A stretch of DNA of 64,000 nt from Jaapia argillacea MUCL 33604. Taxonomy: Eukaryota; Basidiomycota; Agaricomycetes; Jaapiales; Jaapiaceae. Made by a program: the position numbers and the translations under genes. Of this stretch, positions 48,295 through 58,113 are shown one piece after another. The notes below the pieces were generated by a model, which had not been told where the DNA came from, did not search any database, and saw only the letters and a program-made list of their open reading frames with translations. Within the stretch, counting starts at the first letter, position 1. Every line of letters begins with the position of its first letter. The stretch spans positions 24,382 through 88,381 of the forward strand of contig KL197768.1 in assembly GCA_000697665.1 (NCBI GenBank). The letters run 5' to 3'.

Positions 48295-49105
48295 AAACGA
48301 AATAGATAGGTACGTGGCTGATCCCACTGAATGTCTCGCTGAACAAAGTTTGACATACATTCTTCAGAGATCTGCCTCCGTTTTGCCTGCTTCAGCGAAG
48401 AACACCGGAAAGGTTCAGGGAACCACGGGTGCTGCTTGTTTCTGCTGTAGATAATTACGACAATTTTCTATAAACCTTTCCATCAAAAACTTCATTAGCT
48501 TTATACTAAAGCTCTGGGGACTCGTGCTCTGGCAATCTGAAACGAAGACTTTGATGTAATTCCAAAGCCTCTGAAAATGTGTTCTGGAGGAGATTCGAAC
48601 CTGGCTTGTCAACTGGAAGCTTATCATCTGGCAGGTTCTGAAATTGACTGGAAATCACTGGGATTGTCTGTGCCAGACTCGCCAGATATCTGTGGGAAAG
48701 CTGATGAATATGGAATCCGCACAGCTAGTTGGGTGTGGGTAGCCAGTATGGAGAGTCGAAAGATGCAGTCCAAAGGAGTCATGGTTGTCGCTACTCAATG
48801 AGTTCGGTCGCAGGACACAATCGAGCCAGCGAGCCATGCTGGTAGTTTGGGGAGGTTAGGTGGGCATCAATGCAGGGAGTCATGTCGCTGCTAGTCGAGT
48901 GGATGGAGTTGGATGAATGAATCATACCAGTAGTCCGAATCGCTCACGGACCAAAGAAGTGTTGGGCGACACTTGATAAAGCAGATGGCAAAGGGTCACA
49001 GCTGGAATAACTTGGCAATGGTGTCTAAATTCACAACTGCAGATACGAGTGACATCATCTTGGTACAACAATAAAATCTGATATCTTTGTTAGCACAATC
49101 CAATC
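48295..49105. other. Right flank of the Plavaka element
   Basis: Contains a diverged copy of the GGGTAGCCAGTAT motif found at 42028-42215 and further TAGTCG motifs near 48890. No gene is seen. The element probably ends between 48.3 and 49.0 kb, but I could not fix terminal inverted repeats by eye. Confidence 0.4.
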
Positions 49106-50244
49106 ACACGAGGGAGGTAAGACACGACTCACCAAAACATCCAACTAGTCAATTTGCCTCCTTCCCCTTCACCTGCCTTTGCATTCCAGAAATTATTGCC
49201 AACATGAAGCCGCCAGATGTGTGCTATTGGTGAGTGTCAGTGCGAACATCAAATGAAAGTATATGGACAAGCAAATGCACGACGAAATGCCTCTGGGATT
49301 TTACCTGGCTCTGGAAGGACCATACGAGTGACATTCTCGGCGAGGCAGATTACCCCACTTTGATAATCCTCTCGTTCCAGACTCCCTCCCGACAATAACC
49401 ACCTGTTGGCCGAAGGACCCGCAGTGTCGAGAACCGCCAAAGTGGTCAATCTTTTGATCTCCATGGTCTCAAGCTCTCGGACAATTGAAGGAAGTTGTTT
49501 GGAGGCGGTAGAACAAGCAAAATGAAGAGGGAGTGCGTCATCCTATAACACCAGAATAGAATTACATCCACATGAGCAACACTATCACCAGAAGTGGAGG
49601 GGAGAGTTCACTCATGGTGTAAAAAATCCAAAATTCAACATCGCGCACAGCAACGGGCGTGAAGTTGTAACTGTGGAGGTCAAACTTGACATCTGGAATG
49701 GATGGACTGCTGGAGGCCTCCAGGACTGGCGACCGCCAAGTTGTTGTCCAGTGCCGTCGACAAGGTGTCTGCGGTTCCACAACGGCAGATGAAGGACCAG
49801 GGCCAGGGAGTTCCAGTTGCTGAGCTTCACGGTTGTGACTGATTCGGTAGTCTGCAATCCGTCGTCAAGCCTCAGGGGACAGGGGTCCTGTCAGATATTG
49901 TACCTGCTGACAACCCTGGGTACACTGATTGAAGCATATAAGATAGACAATCAACTGATTGGGGACAAGAAACTCACAATCGTGTACATTCTGCCAACGT
50001 TCAGGTCATCTGTTCGATACTGAATTCTTTCCATGGACAAGGCATGGTCGCACGTTCAGCGTGGTGTGGGGTTTTCTCCAGTGATGATAGCTTCCACGAA
50101 GGCCTTCATGTCTGGGTCACTTCTACGGAGCGTGGCCTTGGGGGTTTTGGGGGTGGAGCCCGCTATAGAATGGACGCACATCAATGTCGAGCTGACTACT
50201 TTGCTTTTGCTGGAGGCATGGGAAGATGTCGACTGTGAAACCAT
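49106..50244 (-). pseudogene. Transposon-associated hypothetical protein, decayed
   Basis: Exon 1 49978..50244, exon 2 from 49915 to about 49610, exon 3 about 49312-49550 and exon 4 near 49134-49225 read in order on the minus strand. TGA codons interrupt exon 1 at 50056-50058 (after NPTPR) and exon 2 at 49865-49867 (PEA-TGA-RRIADYR). The junction of exons 2 and 3 is out of phase by one base. Visible peptide blocks include FDLHSYNFTPVAVRDVEFW, NRWLLSGGSLEREDYQSG and IWRLHVGNNFWNAK. I do not recognise the family. The low CpG content matches the neighbouring elements. Confidence 0.5.
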
Positions 50245-50703
50245 GATGGCAAGTTCATGGGTGAACGAAGGGAAGGGGGGAAAAAGGAACACACGCACTT
50301 AAATCATATCATCAGTGGACTAGTGGCTGTGGTTGGTCAATGCGAAGAATGTGGACAACATTCAAAGCGGCAGCTCCAAGCGTCAACGGGCTGGTCAATG
50401 TGGACAAAAAATTTCCATTGTTACCTCTGTGTATCCGTCGCTTTGCGTTGTGGCCAACCCACAGCCAACTCTTTGACCAACAATGGAGGTGTTGATCGGT
50501 TTGGCCTTCTCGGTATCGACTTCGACACCCATTGTGTATCTTGCTATTCAAGGAATAGATTGAGAATGGGTTGGGATAGCATGGGTAGGGATGATACACA
50601 TAGAATCGAGTGGGATTGCATGAAGAAAATACTGAAAAGACATAGTCCATAAGGCATAACAAGCTGTTGAAAAGTCCGTCGAGTGGTGGGACTCGTTATT
50701 GTT

Positions 50704-52019
50704 CTCACTGGCCATGACCACGACCATGGAACGATGTCACGGAAGATTTTGCAGCCGCCTGCAGTCGTGGTGGAATCCTGATCTTCCCGGCGCCACTAAC
50801 AGATGGCTTGGTAGGCGGAACAGGCTTCCCAGCTGAACGTGTATGTGGCTTCTTTGAGCTGGATTGTTCGACAGATTCATCAGTCGGGAGTCTAGTTATG
50901 GGTGAGCAAAGAAAAGGGGATAAAGGGTAAAGTCACTTACTCAGGCTCATGGGGTCGCTTCAACCTTCCTGACGCGCGACGGCCTCCTGTATTAGTGTCT
51001 TGAACATTGGTGTCTGTCGATTTCTTCTCAGCAACGACCTTCTTCTTACGACCACCAGTTTTCTTCCCCTTTGTAGACTTCCCATGAGTCACATCCTCCC
51101 CAAGTTGCGCCTCCTCCCCATCCTCCTTCGCATCTGCCTCAGTTACTGCCTTCAACGGATCTTGCTCAGCCTTCCTCTCTGCCACCTTCAATGCTTCCTC
51201 CTCAGCCATCCTCGCAGCCTCCGCCTCCTTCGATGCTTGCTCCTCAGCCGTCCTTGCCACCTCCTTCCTCGCTTCCTCCTCAGCCATCCTCGCCGCCTGC
51301 TTCCTCACTTCCTCCTCAACCATTCTCACACCCTCCGCCTCCTTCGACACTTCCTCCTCAGCTATCCTCGCGGCCTCCTTCCTCGCTTCCTCCCCAGCCT
51401 TCCTCACGGCCTCCTCCCTCGCTTCTTCCTCAGCCTTCTGCTCCTTGTCCCCCTTCGAACCCTCTGCTGCCTGAGAAACATCTGGTTCATTGTTCTCATC
51501 AAGTTCAGATTCACTTATATCTTCAGTCAGCTCTTGAAGGGAAGTGGTCCCCGTCATAACAGGGTTTGACTCAAAGTGAGAGACCAAGTGGTTGCACAGT
51601 TGGTCGAGGGCTGTTCGAGTTTTGACTTCCGTTAGATTGAATGATGGATCAGAAGAACACCTGATGGTCAATGTCAACAACGCCAAAATGAAATAACTAA
51701 ATCAAGAAGTGTCACTCATGGATACAATCTCGCCACCCCAAGGGCATCCAATCCAGCCCCAATAATGAGAAATGTCATGCCTGCTGACTTCCCATATTCT
51801 GTGCAAACTCGATGAATGTTGTACATGACGCTGTTCACTGCCCTTGAAAAAAGATGAGGCGATGAGTATTTATCTGTAGTCTCAAGACTAGAAAACTCAC
51901 TTGTCCCGATCTGTAGACTCAGCTGTGAGCTGTGTGTCTCGAAGAGACTTGCGTTCCGCAGCCTTCTCATCTCGTGTTGTGAACACATCTGGACTTGTAT
52001 ACTTATGGTCGTTTTCATT
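50704..52019 (-). pseudogene. Transposon-associated protein with AEEA-rich coiled coil, N-terminally truncated
   Basis: Exons 51901..52019, 51720..51842, 50941..51660 and 50704..50891 join in phase, but the first exon has no start upstream. The donor after 51720 reads ATGAGT where GTGAGT is expected, so the intron should not splice. The first part contains DVFTTRDEKAAERKSLRDTQ and a helical GMTFLIIGAGLDALGVARLY segment. The long exon encodes about 15 heptad-like repeats of the type ARMAEEEARKEA (a coiled coil), then a basic Lys/Gly-rich stretch suited to nuclear or DNA binding. It is a family of mobile-element proteins I recognise only by context. Confidence 0.55.
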
Positions 52020-52083
52020 CTTTTATTGAACTTCACTCGCTTTGGTATCATTTCCCTTGTCTATGATACTTAGCATCCTTTCC

Positions 52084-52340
52084 TCTTATCTTATCTTATC
52101 CTATCTTATCTCAGACATTATCTTATCTTGGACCTTGTACTATTTATAGCACCCAATGACTCGTCTCATACAGCCTTGTATAGCCTCGTCATTGTTCTCT
52201 GTTTCATTGTTCTATCTTCATTGTTCATCGTCATTGTTTTGAACCTTAACTTGCTTACCATTGTCCTTAGACATTGTCTTGTCTGTTATTGTCTATAGTA
52301 CATTGTTCGATATCCCATTGTTCCTGTAGTATATAAGGAC
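52084..52340 (+). promoter_or_regulatory. GATA-box and ATTGT-box arrays with TATA box (promoter or LTR-like)
   Basis: From 52084 to 52135, TTATC (complement of GATAA) occurs six times plus one CTATC. From 52190 to 52325, ATTGT occurs about nine times, mostly as CATTGTTC. TATATAAGG follows at 52330. Such a stack looks like a promoter, possibly the control region of an LTR. No matching second LTR was found in the window, and no gene starts just downstream on the plus strand. Confidence 0.4.
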
Positions 52341-52508
52341 ACCTACCTACGTTGTATTCGGTAGCTTGTCCACTTGAACAATACAGTGCTTTAGTTGTAT
52401 CCTTCAACCGGTTCGCTCCCTTATCGTCATCCTCTACTCTTCAACATCATAGCCTGAGTACTCGTTAGCAAGAAGTACCCAAAGGACTTACAAGCATTAT
52501 TCGCTACC

Positions 52509-53179
52509 TTACGCTAACGCTAAGGCGCTCATAACATCTCGCAGTTCTTTGGCATGTTGTTCATACTCCTCCCACTTCTCCAGGTCGGTCTCCTTGAGGA
52601 GGTCCATGGCTCGTGTGACAGCAGCGTTGGTCTGCAACTGTACAGTCGAACGATCACTAATCCCCTCCCTCTGCAGTGCTTCTCGAACCTCTTGGGCGAT
52701 TTGAGGATGATCGCGTTGGAAAAGGTCACGGGCACTCGAAGCACGTTTGGTTGTCGTGACAGGGATGCTTTGGAGTTGAAGGCTCTTTGGGAGGGATTTC
52801 ACTGCGTCGGGCCTACATTTCTTCCAATGGTTCCTAATCCAATTATATATTTGCTAAACGCTTGTCAGGGAGGGAGAACAATCACAAAAGTGGGTGAACT
52901 GACCTTAGGACGCGTCGCAGTTCTAGCCAATGCCTCAGCCTCAGTCTCTTCTCCAACAGCAACTTTCTGACCATCCTTGGTGTCGAAAATTCTTGCAGGC
53001 TTGTTATGGGGGAACGCTACGTCAAACTCTTTGGAGATCTTCTTTGAGTACTTCTTCATTCCCTGGTCAGTAAGCTTGGTCTCGGTATCATCAGTATCCT
53101 GTGCAACTCTTCAAATGATCCAAGCTTTCTGGTCAATATTGCGTTCTGGATCAATGATCAGCCACGACTTGGCAGGCAT
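52509..53179 (-). pseudogene. Transposon-associated hypothetical protein with one in-frame TGA
   Basis: Exons 52904..53179 and 52509..52820 give 196 codons from the ATG at 53179. The frame is interrupted once by TGA at 53111-53113 (KAWII-TGA-RVAQDT). The second exon encodes an alpha-helical stretch (ARDLFQRDHPQIAQEVREAL and KWEEYEQHAKELRDVM), like the N-terminal helical module of proteins that accompany mushroom transposons. The acceptor of the intron (GGAAG) was chosen to keep phase and is uncertain. Confidence 0.5.
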
Positions 53180-53721
53180 AGTGAGATAGAAGTGCAAATA
53201 AGATGAAGGGAGTGGAAAAAGTGGTGGCTACTCACTTGTATTGACTGTGGTCTATAACAGCGCGGTGAAAGGTCAAAGCGTGTGGACTCGCTTGGACAAC
53301 CACTCGCATTGAATCATTGCAAATTCAGACAATAGGATGCTCGTGTGGCCCATTTCGTGGATGGCCTTCAAGCTGAGCGAGAGGAAACTGGACAGAGAAA
53401 AGTTGAATGCTCGAAGACGCGAGGGGCACAAAATCTACCCACCAGGAACGAACAATGGACAACTAAACTGAGCGACTGGGGGCAACTGAGAGAGGACTGC
53501 AAGATTTGAACTTGCTGAAGACAAGTGTCTTCCGGCCAGGTAGAATTGCCAATGCTACCAAGTCCCCTGTATGGGATAGACCAACGTCGGAGGAGAGTAT
53601 TCATGCCCCTGTAAAAGTTTGTTGTTTCAGCACTATGTAAGGAGGAACATTGGAAAGAGGAAAATAGATAGATCATCATCTCTGTAGCTTTGCTACATAT
53701 GGACCTCAAGAGATCTCCAGC

Positions 53722-53792
53722 GATGCAAAGTCAAACTGTACTCAGACGATGCAAAGTCAAATCTGATGAATGCTCGTGGACGCAAAGTCAAC
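53722..53792 (-). repeat. Subterminal motif cluster 1 (three TTGACTTTGCRTC boxes)
   Basis: Three copies of the 13-bp box on the minus strand within 71 bp. The whole ~75-bp module is repeated at 54779-54854. Confidence 0.6.
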
Positions 53793-53879
53793 ACGATAAT
53801 TTCAAGCCTACGCCACCACTTTACAACAATGTAGTAAGCTACCCATAGGCATGGTCATCTATGTGAGTGTTGATAAAAT

Positions 53880-54490
53880 GGAGTTGATTAATTCGGTATC
53901 TTGGAGAGAGCAGTTGAATGGTGGAGAAAAGTTAATGAAAACATTCAGACCTGTTGTGATTGAAGCGCCCAGTCAGCCACGATTCTCGCAATAAAAGATG
54001 AGAATACTCACAGAAGTTGTCGCCATCAAGGAGTACTCCGAACCAGTCTCGTGTAGGCCGTTGGAATCGTGGCATCCATTGATTCGGAGACGTTCAGTAT
54101 CTTGTAGAGGGCGGCTGAACAGTGTAGAAAAGTTATTGAAATATTTGGACCTGTTGTGATTAAAGTGCCCAATCAGCCGCGGTCCTCGTGGTGAGGGATG
54201 AGATTACTTACAGAAGTTGTTGCCGCATGTAGGATACTCCGAACCAGTCTCGCGTAAGCCATTGGGATCGTGGCGTCTGTTGATTCGGAGACGTTCGGTA
54301 TCTGGGAGAGGATGGTTGAACTGTAGAGAAGAGCCAATGAAGACATTCGGACCTGTTGCAATTGAAGCGCCCAATTAGCCACGATTCTCGTGATAAAATA
54401 TGAGAATACTCACATAAGTTATTGCCGCACGTGGGGTACTCAGAACCAGTCTTATGTGGGCTGTTGGGATTGGGTTGGTCGACACAGGGC
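53880..54490. repeat. Three-copy ~200-bp tandem repeat
   Basis: Anchors GACCTGTTG recur at about 53950, 54148 and 54351, each followed by a GCCCA-TCAGCC stretch, an ACTCACA-AAGTT stretch and a CTCCGAACCAGTCTCG stretch. The copies differ by scattered substitutions. They sit between motif clusters 1 and 2. Confidence 0.65.
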
Positions 54491-54778
54491 TGCTAGCGGC
54501 TGTGGTATTTCCCATTTCCAAGCAGTCGTTATTGCCATTATTGCAAATGAGGAGTCATCACTGGACAACAGCAAAATCAGTCGAACGTCGCCAGGGCTGC
54601 GAAGGTGAAACCTAGGAAGATTTCTCCCAGGCGTTGCCGGGATGTTCTAGCATACAGAATCAGAGAGAAAATATGTAGAACTCACAAGAAATAGGATAGT
54701 GAACTATGGGTCAACTGGTGGTACCAGAGGCTTTCGCAGTGAAGCAACCTTGCAGATGGGCAGAGAGACCGACACGGT

Positions 54779-54854
54779 GACGCAAAGTCAAACTGTGGTA
54801 CATCAGACGATGCAAAGTCAAATCTGATGCTTCTTCGTGGATGCAAAGTCAACA
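54779..54854 (-). repeat. Subterminal motif cluster 2
   Basis: Again three TTGACTTTGCRTC boxes on the minus strand, with the same spacing and intervening sequence as cluster 1. Confidence 0.6.
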
Positions 54855-55204
54855 CAATTAGGTCTATCTGGAAGTAGCTAGCAATACTGGGGATATATTG
54901 TGGAGGCTGTTGAATATGGTGAGCTTGCCATAGCTGGAGTTGCCAGCAGAAGTTGCCATGCTGGATTGTTTGGTTCAAAGTTAGAGGTTTGATCAGTGTG
55001 TCTTCTGGAGACGCGCCAAACATATCCAAGTTCAACCTCACCGCATCCCATACCTCCTCATTCATTCATCGTTGTCTCAGTACTCCAGTGAGTCGAGCTC
55101 TAGGTCTGCTCTCAGGTGCGAGCCTTGCAAGATTTAGGTTTTAGAAGTTCAGGCCGGTCGTAAGTTCATCTCCCTATTCATCTGCTTTTCGTTTTTCGTT
55201 GGTA

Positions 55205-55490
55205 GCTGGTCCTGGTATTTGACTTTGCGTCGTACCAGGGCAGCGTTGTGTACTTGGTTTTGACTTTGTGTCGACCGAGGTGTTACTTCCGAGTGTTGAC
55301 TTTGCGTCCACTTGTGCCCCTTGCTTGTCTTTCTTGTTGCGAGTCGTTGGTTTCTTCATTGGAGCCTGCTCGGTATTTGACTTTGCGTCGTACTGCGTTG
55401 GCGTTGTGCCCGCAGTTTTGACTTTGCGTCGACTGCAGTGGTACTTCTGAGTGTTGACTTTGCGTCCACTCAAGCCGATGTTTCCTTTTG
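55205..55490 (+). repeat. Subterminal motif clusters 3 and 4, inverted orientation
   Basis: Six boxes (TTGACTTTGCGTC, one with TTTGTGTC) in two triplets on the plus strand, opposite to clusters 1 and 2. On the minus strand the same bases read as repeated VDAKS-type peptides, so a coding explanation cannot be excluded. Confidence 0.6.
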
Positions 55491-55529
55491 CCTGCGGTTC
55501 TGTGTTGGCATTCACTTAAAACAGCACTG

Positions 55530-57700
55530 ATGCTTTTCCTCGCTCAGACCCTTCCTCGTCATGGCGGCGACACCTATCGACTACCTTATGGAGTTCCTCT
55601 TCAAGTGAAAGATGGAAGGTATGCCATTTTTCTCATTACAATGTGTCTCGGCATATTGAATGCCATCATCCAGCTTGCCCATCCCCTTTCGACGCTCGTG
55701 TAGCTGGAGAGTTTGGTCCATATGCGATAACTACACCCAATGCCAATGTGCTCTGGGCCCCTCCTCTTGGAACTCAATGAATTCACCTTTGCGCAGACAC
55801 CAGATTTGGTGATGACGACTTCACCCAATGGCCTCAGGCCTATAACGACATCTATCCACACTTCATGGTGATCCCCTGCAATCCTCGAGATTCAATGCAC
55901 GAGCTCGCCGCCCTTTGGTGGACCCCCTCCATCAACGATTTCGTACCAATTTCCGGCAGCCTTGTCACTGGTCTTGGTCGACTCGCGTCCCACTGCTACG
56001 AGTGCCTTGCTTGTGTCAAAGCCATGCTCACCCAGCGAGTTATTGAGTACAGCGATGCCCACAAGGCACATGCATTGCATCCACTTCTCCGTCAACTCAT
56101 GATGTGCATGAAGCATGCATGCCTCCGCCTGCAGGACATCCCAACCCGGTACAAGGAGATGGTGTTCGGTGTCTCCAAATTCCAACGCTTTGGTCTTGAA
56201 CTGGTGGGCTTCATTGACTATATGTCAATTTTCTGGGATCAGATGAACGGAGTGGTACCAGGAGTCGATTCTACTGGTGTCAATACCTCTTGACTTGGTG
56301 TGTTCACGTACAAGGCTCGCGTGGCTCAAATGTGTCATACAGGTGGTATTCCGGTTTGGTATTTGCGACTCCCCGAGATGCTGAGTGATGATACAAATGT
56401 TTTGGCTATCAGCGACTGCCGAGTTCCTTCAGACTTCATTGTGACTGGTGAGTGGGATGACGAGCCTTTTCCTGTTATCTGGACTGGCGACGGTTTCAGG
56501 GTGGACAGTATCAAGGCCATACACAACTTTACACGGATGTTCACCATGCTTCAGAACCCCTTCGCATTATCAACCGACCATCTCCTGAATTCCTCTTCTA
56601 GGTCCACAATGACTCACCCTCTCCAACAACTGACTGATGACCCACAACGTTGAGGAGCTGATCGCTATAAGCCTTGTACATTATTCGCTATATCTCTCTA
56701 CATACGGTGTTCTCATGCTTGATTTTATAGATCCACAAGCGACTAGAACCCAATCATCGTCTACCACAGCTTCTACTCATGGGCACAAGAAGAAGTTTGT
56801 AGATCCCGATAGTCCATTGGTCCCTCCTGCAATACCCTCATGGCAAGATGCTCTCGTGCAAGTGGATCAGTCTCGTCGGCCTCGCGACCACACTGCCCGT
56901 CTGGGGTATCGTTTTCCTAATCCGGAACTCTTCCTCTCATTAAAGACCTCCGACAAGCAAGCCCAATATATTGTATGCTGGCTCGCCACGCGGGCTAGCT
57001 GGCTTTACCAACTCACCTCCTTGAACGCCTCCAACACTGCAGACTCCGCCTCTGCTGACGTTGCAGACTCTGCCAATGGTCAACTCTGGTGTGACTGGCT
57101 CAACCAAGATATCTTCCAAGCTCTCTGTCGAGAGCTTACACCTGGGACACGTAGCAGTCGTCGCTTCAAGGAAATTGACAGGGTACTTGGCCCTTGCTTG
57201 CAAGTGCAAGGTGTTGAGGAATTGGCCACCATCGATAGAGTTTTTTGGCAGGAAGTTGAACTCAATGCAACGTCTCCCCCAACAACGACATTATTTGTCA
57301 GGTGTTGTGGGAGCTCTATGAGAACAACTTTCGTATGGAATGTCTTGCTCTAGATTGTCGCGCCCTCGAATTATCACTATCCAAGTCCCAGCAGGTTCAA
57401 AGGATGAACCACCTGTGCGATCTCCTTGCAGGTCCAGGCACATTCATCGTCACTCGGCTGCCGGATTGAGATGTTGGTGTAGTGGCAGAGAATTGGAGGG
57501 AGTGTGTTGTGGTCTTGACTGGCTTGTGAGATCTGATGGTGGACTGGAAGGGAGCCAAACCCCATGCCTTTGGAATCCGGTTACCTGGAACCAAAGAGGA
57601 TCTGGTTGCATTGGAGTGTGCAGTTGCTTCATTCTATGCCCAGACCTTTTTTGATGAATTCAGACGAGCCGCTGTCCTCCCTCACAAGATTCCAGTTTAA
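55530..57700 (+). pseudogene. KDZ-element companion protein, five in-frame TGAs and two frameshifts
   Basis: The plus-strand reading gives DGRYAIFLITMCLG, EFGPYAITTPNANVLWAPPLG, QWPQAYNDIYPHFMVIP, ARVAQMCHTGGIPVWYLRL and later AIPSWQDALVQV, YRFPNPELF and VLWELYENNFRMECLALDCR, ending FFDEFRRAAVLPHKIPV. These blocks and their order match a very common mushroom protein found next to transposases, of unknown function. An intron lies near 56670-56735. TGAs interrupt at 55778, 56291, 56651, 57467 and 57527. One base seems lost near 55675 and one in a C-run near 57275. The N-terminus is missing or in unrecognised exons. Confidence 0.65.
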
Positions 57701-58113
57701 GGTATCCTTGCATTGTTCTCTTTGGTTGCTCGTTGTCGTCGTCGCATTGTACTGTTACTTGATTTTTTGTCATCACTTGCAATTTTTCTGGACCCGTTTG
57801 TGACCTTCGCTCTCCTCGTCATCTCTTTGGTTGAGTATATGCTACTTTGTTGTTGGTTTGTTGTCTGGTCCTCCCATGTGATCTTCCCCCATGTTATCGG
57901 TAATTTCAATCAAGCTTTGACCCTTGCTTTGTCTGTTATCGTGTGGGAGAACACTGGAGGTCTTGCATTGTTCTTGAGAACTGGCCTGTGTGCCTGATTT
58001 GGTGAGTGGCCCTTTGCGATTGTTTGTCGATCCACGTCACTGAACTGGGACATGTTACCATCCACTTAGGCGTGTTCACCACTGGCAGCTGCCCACTCGT
58101 CTTGTCCTTCGCT

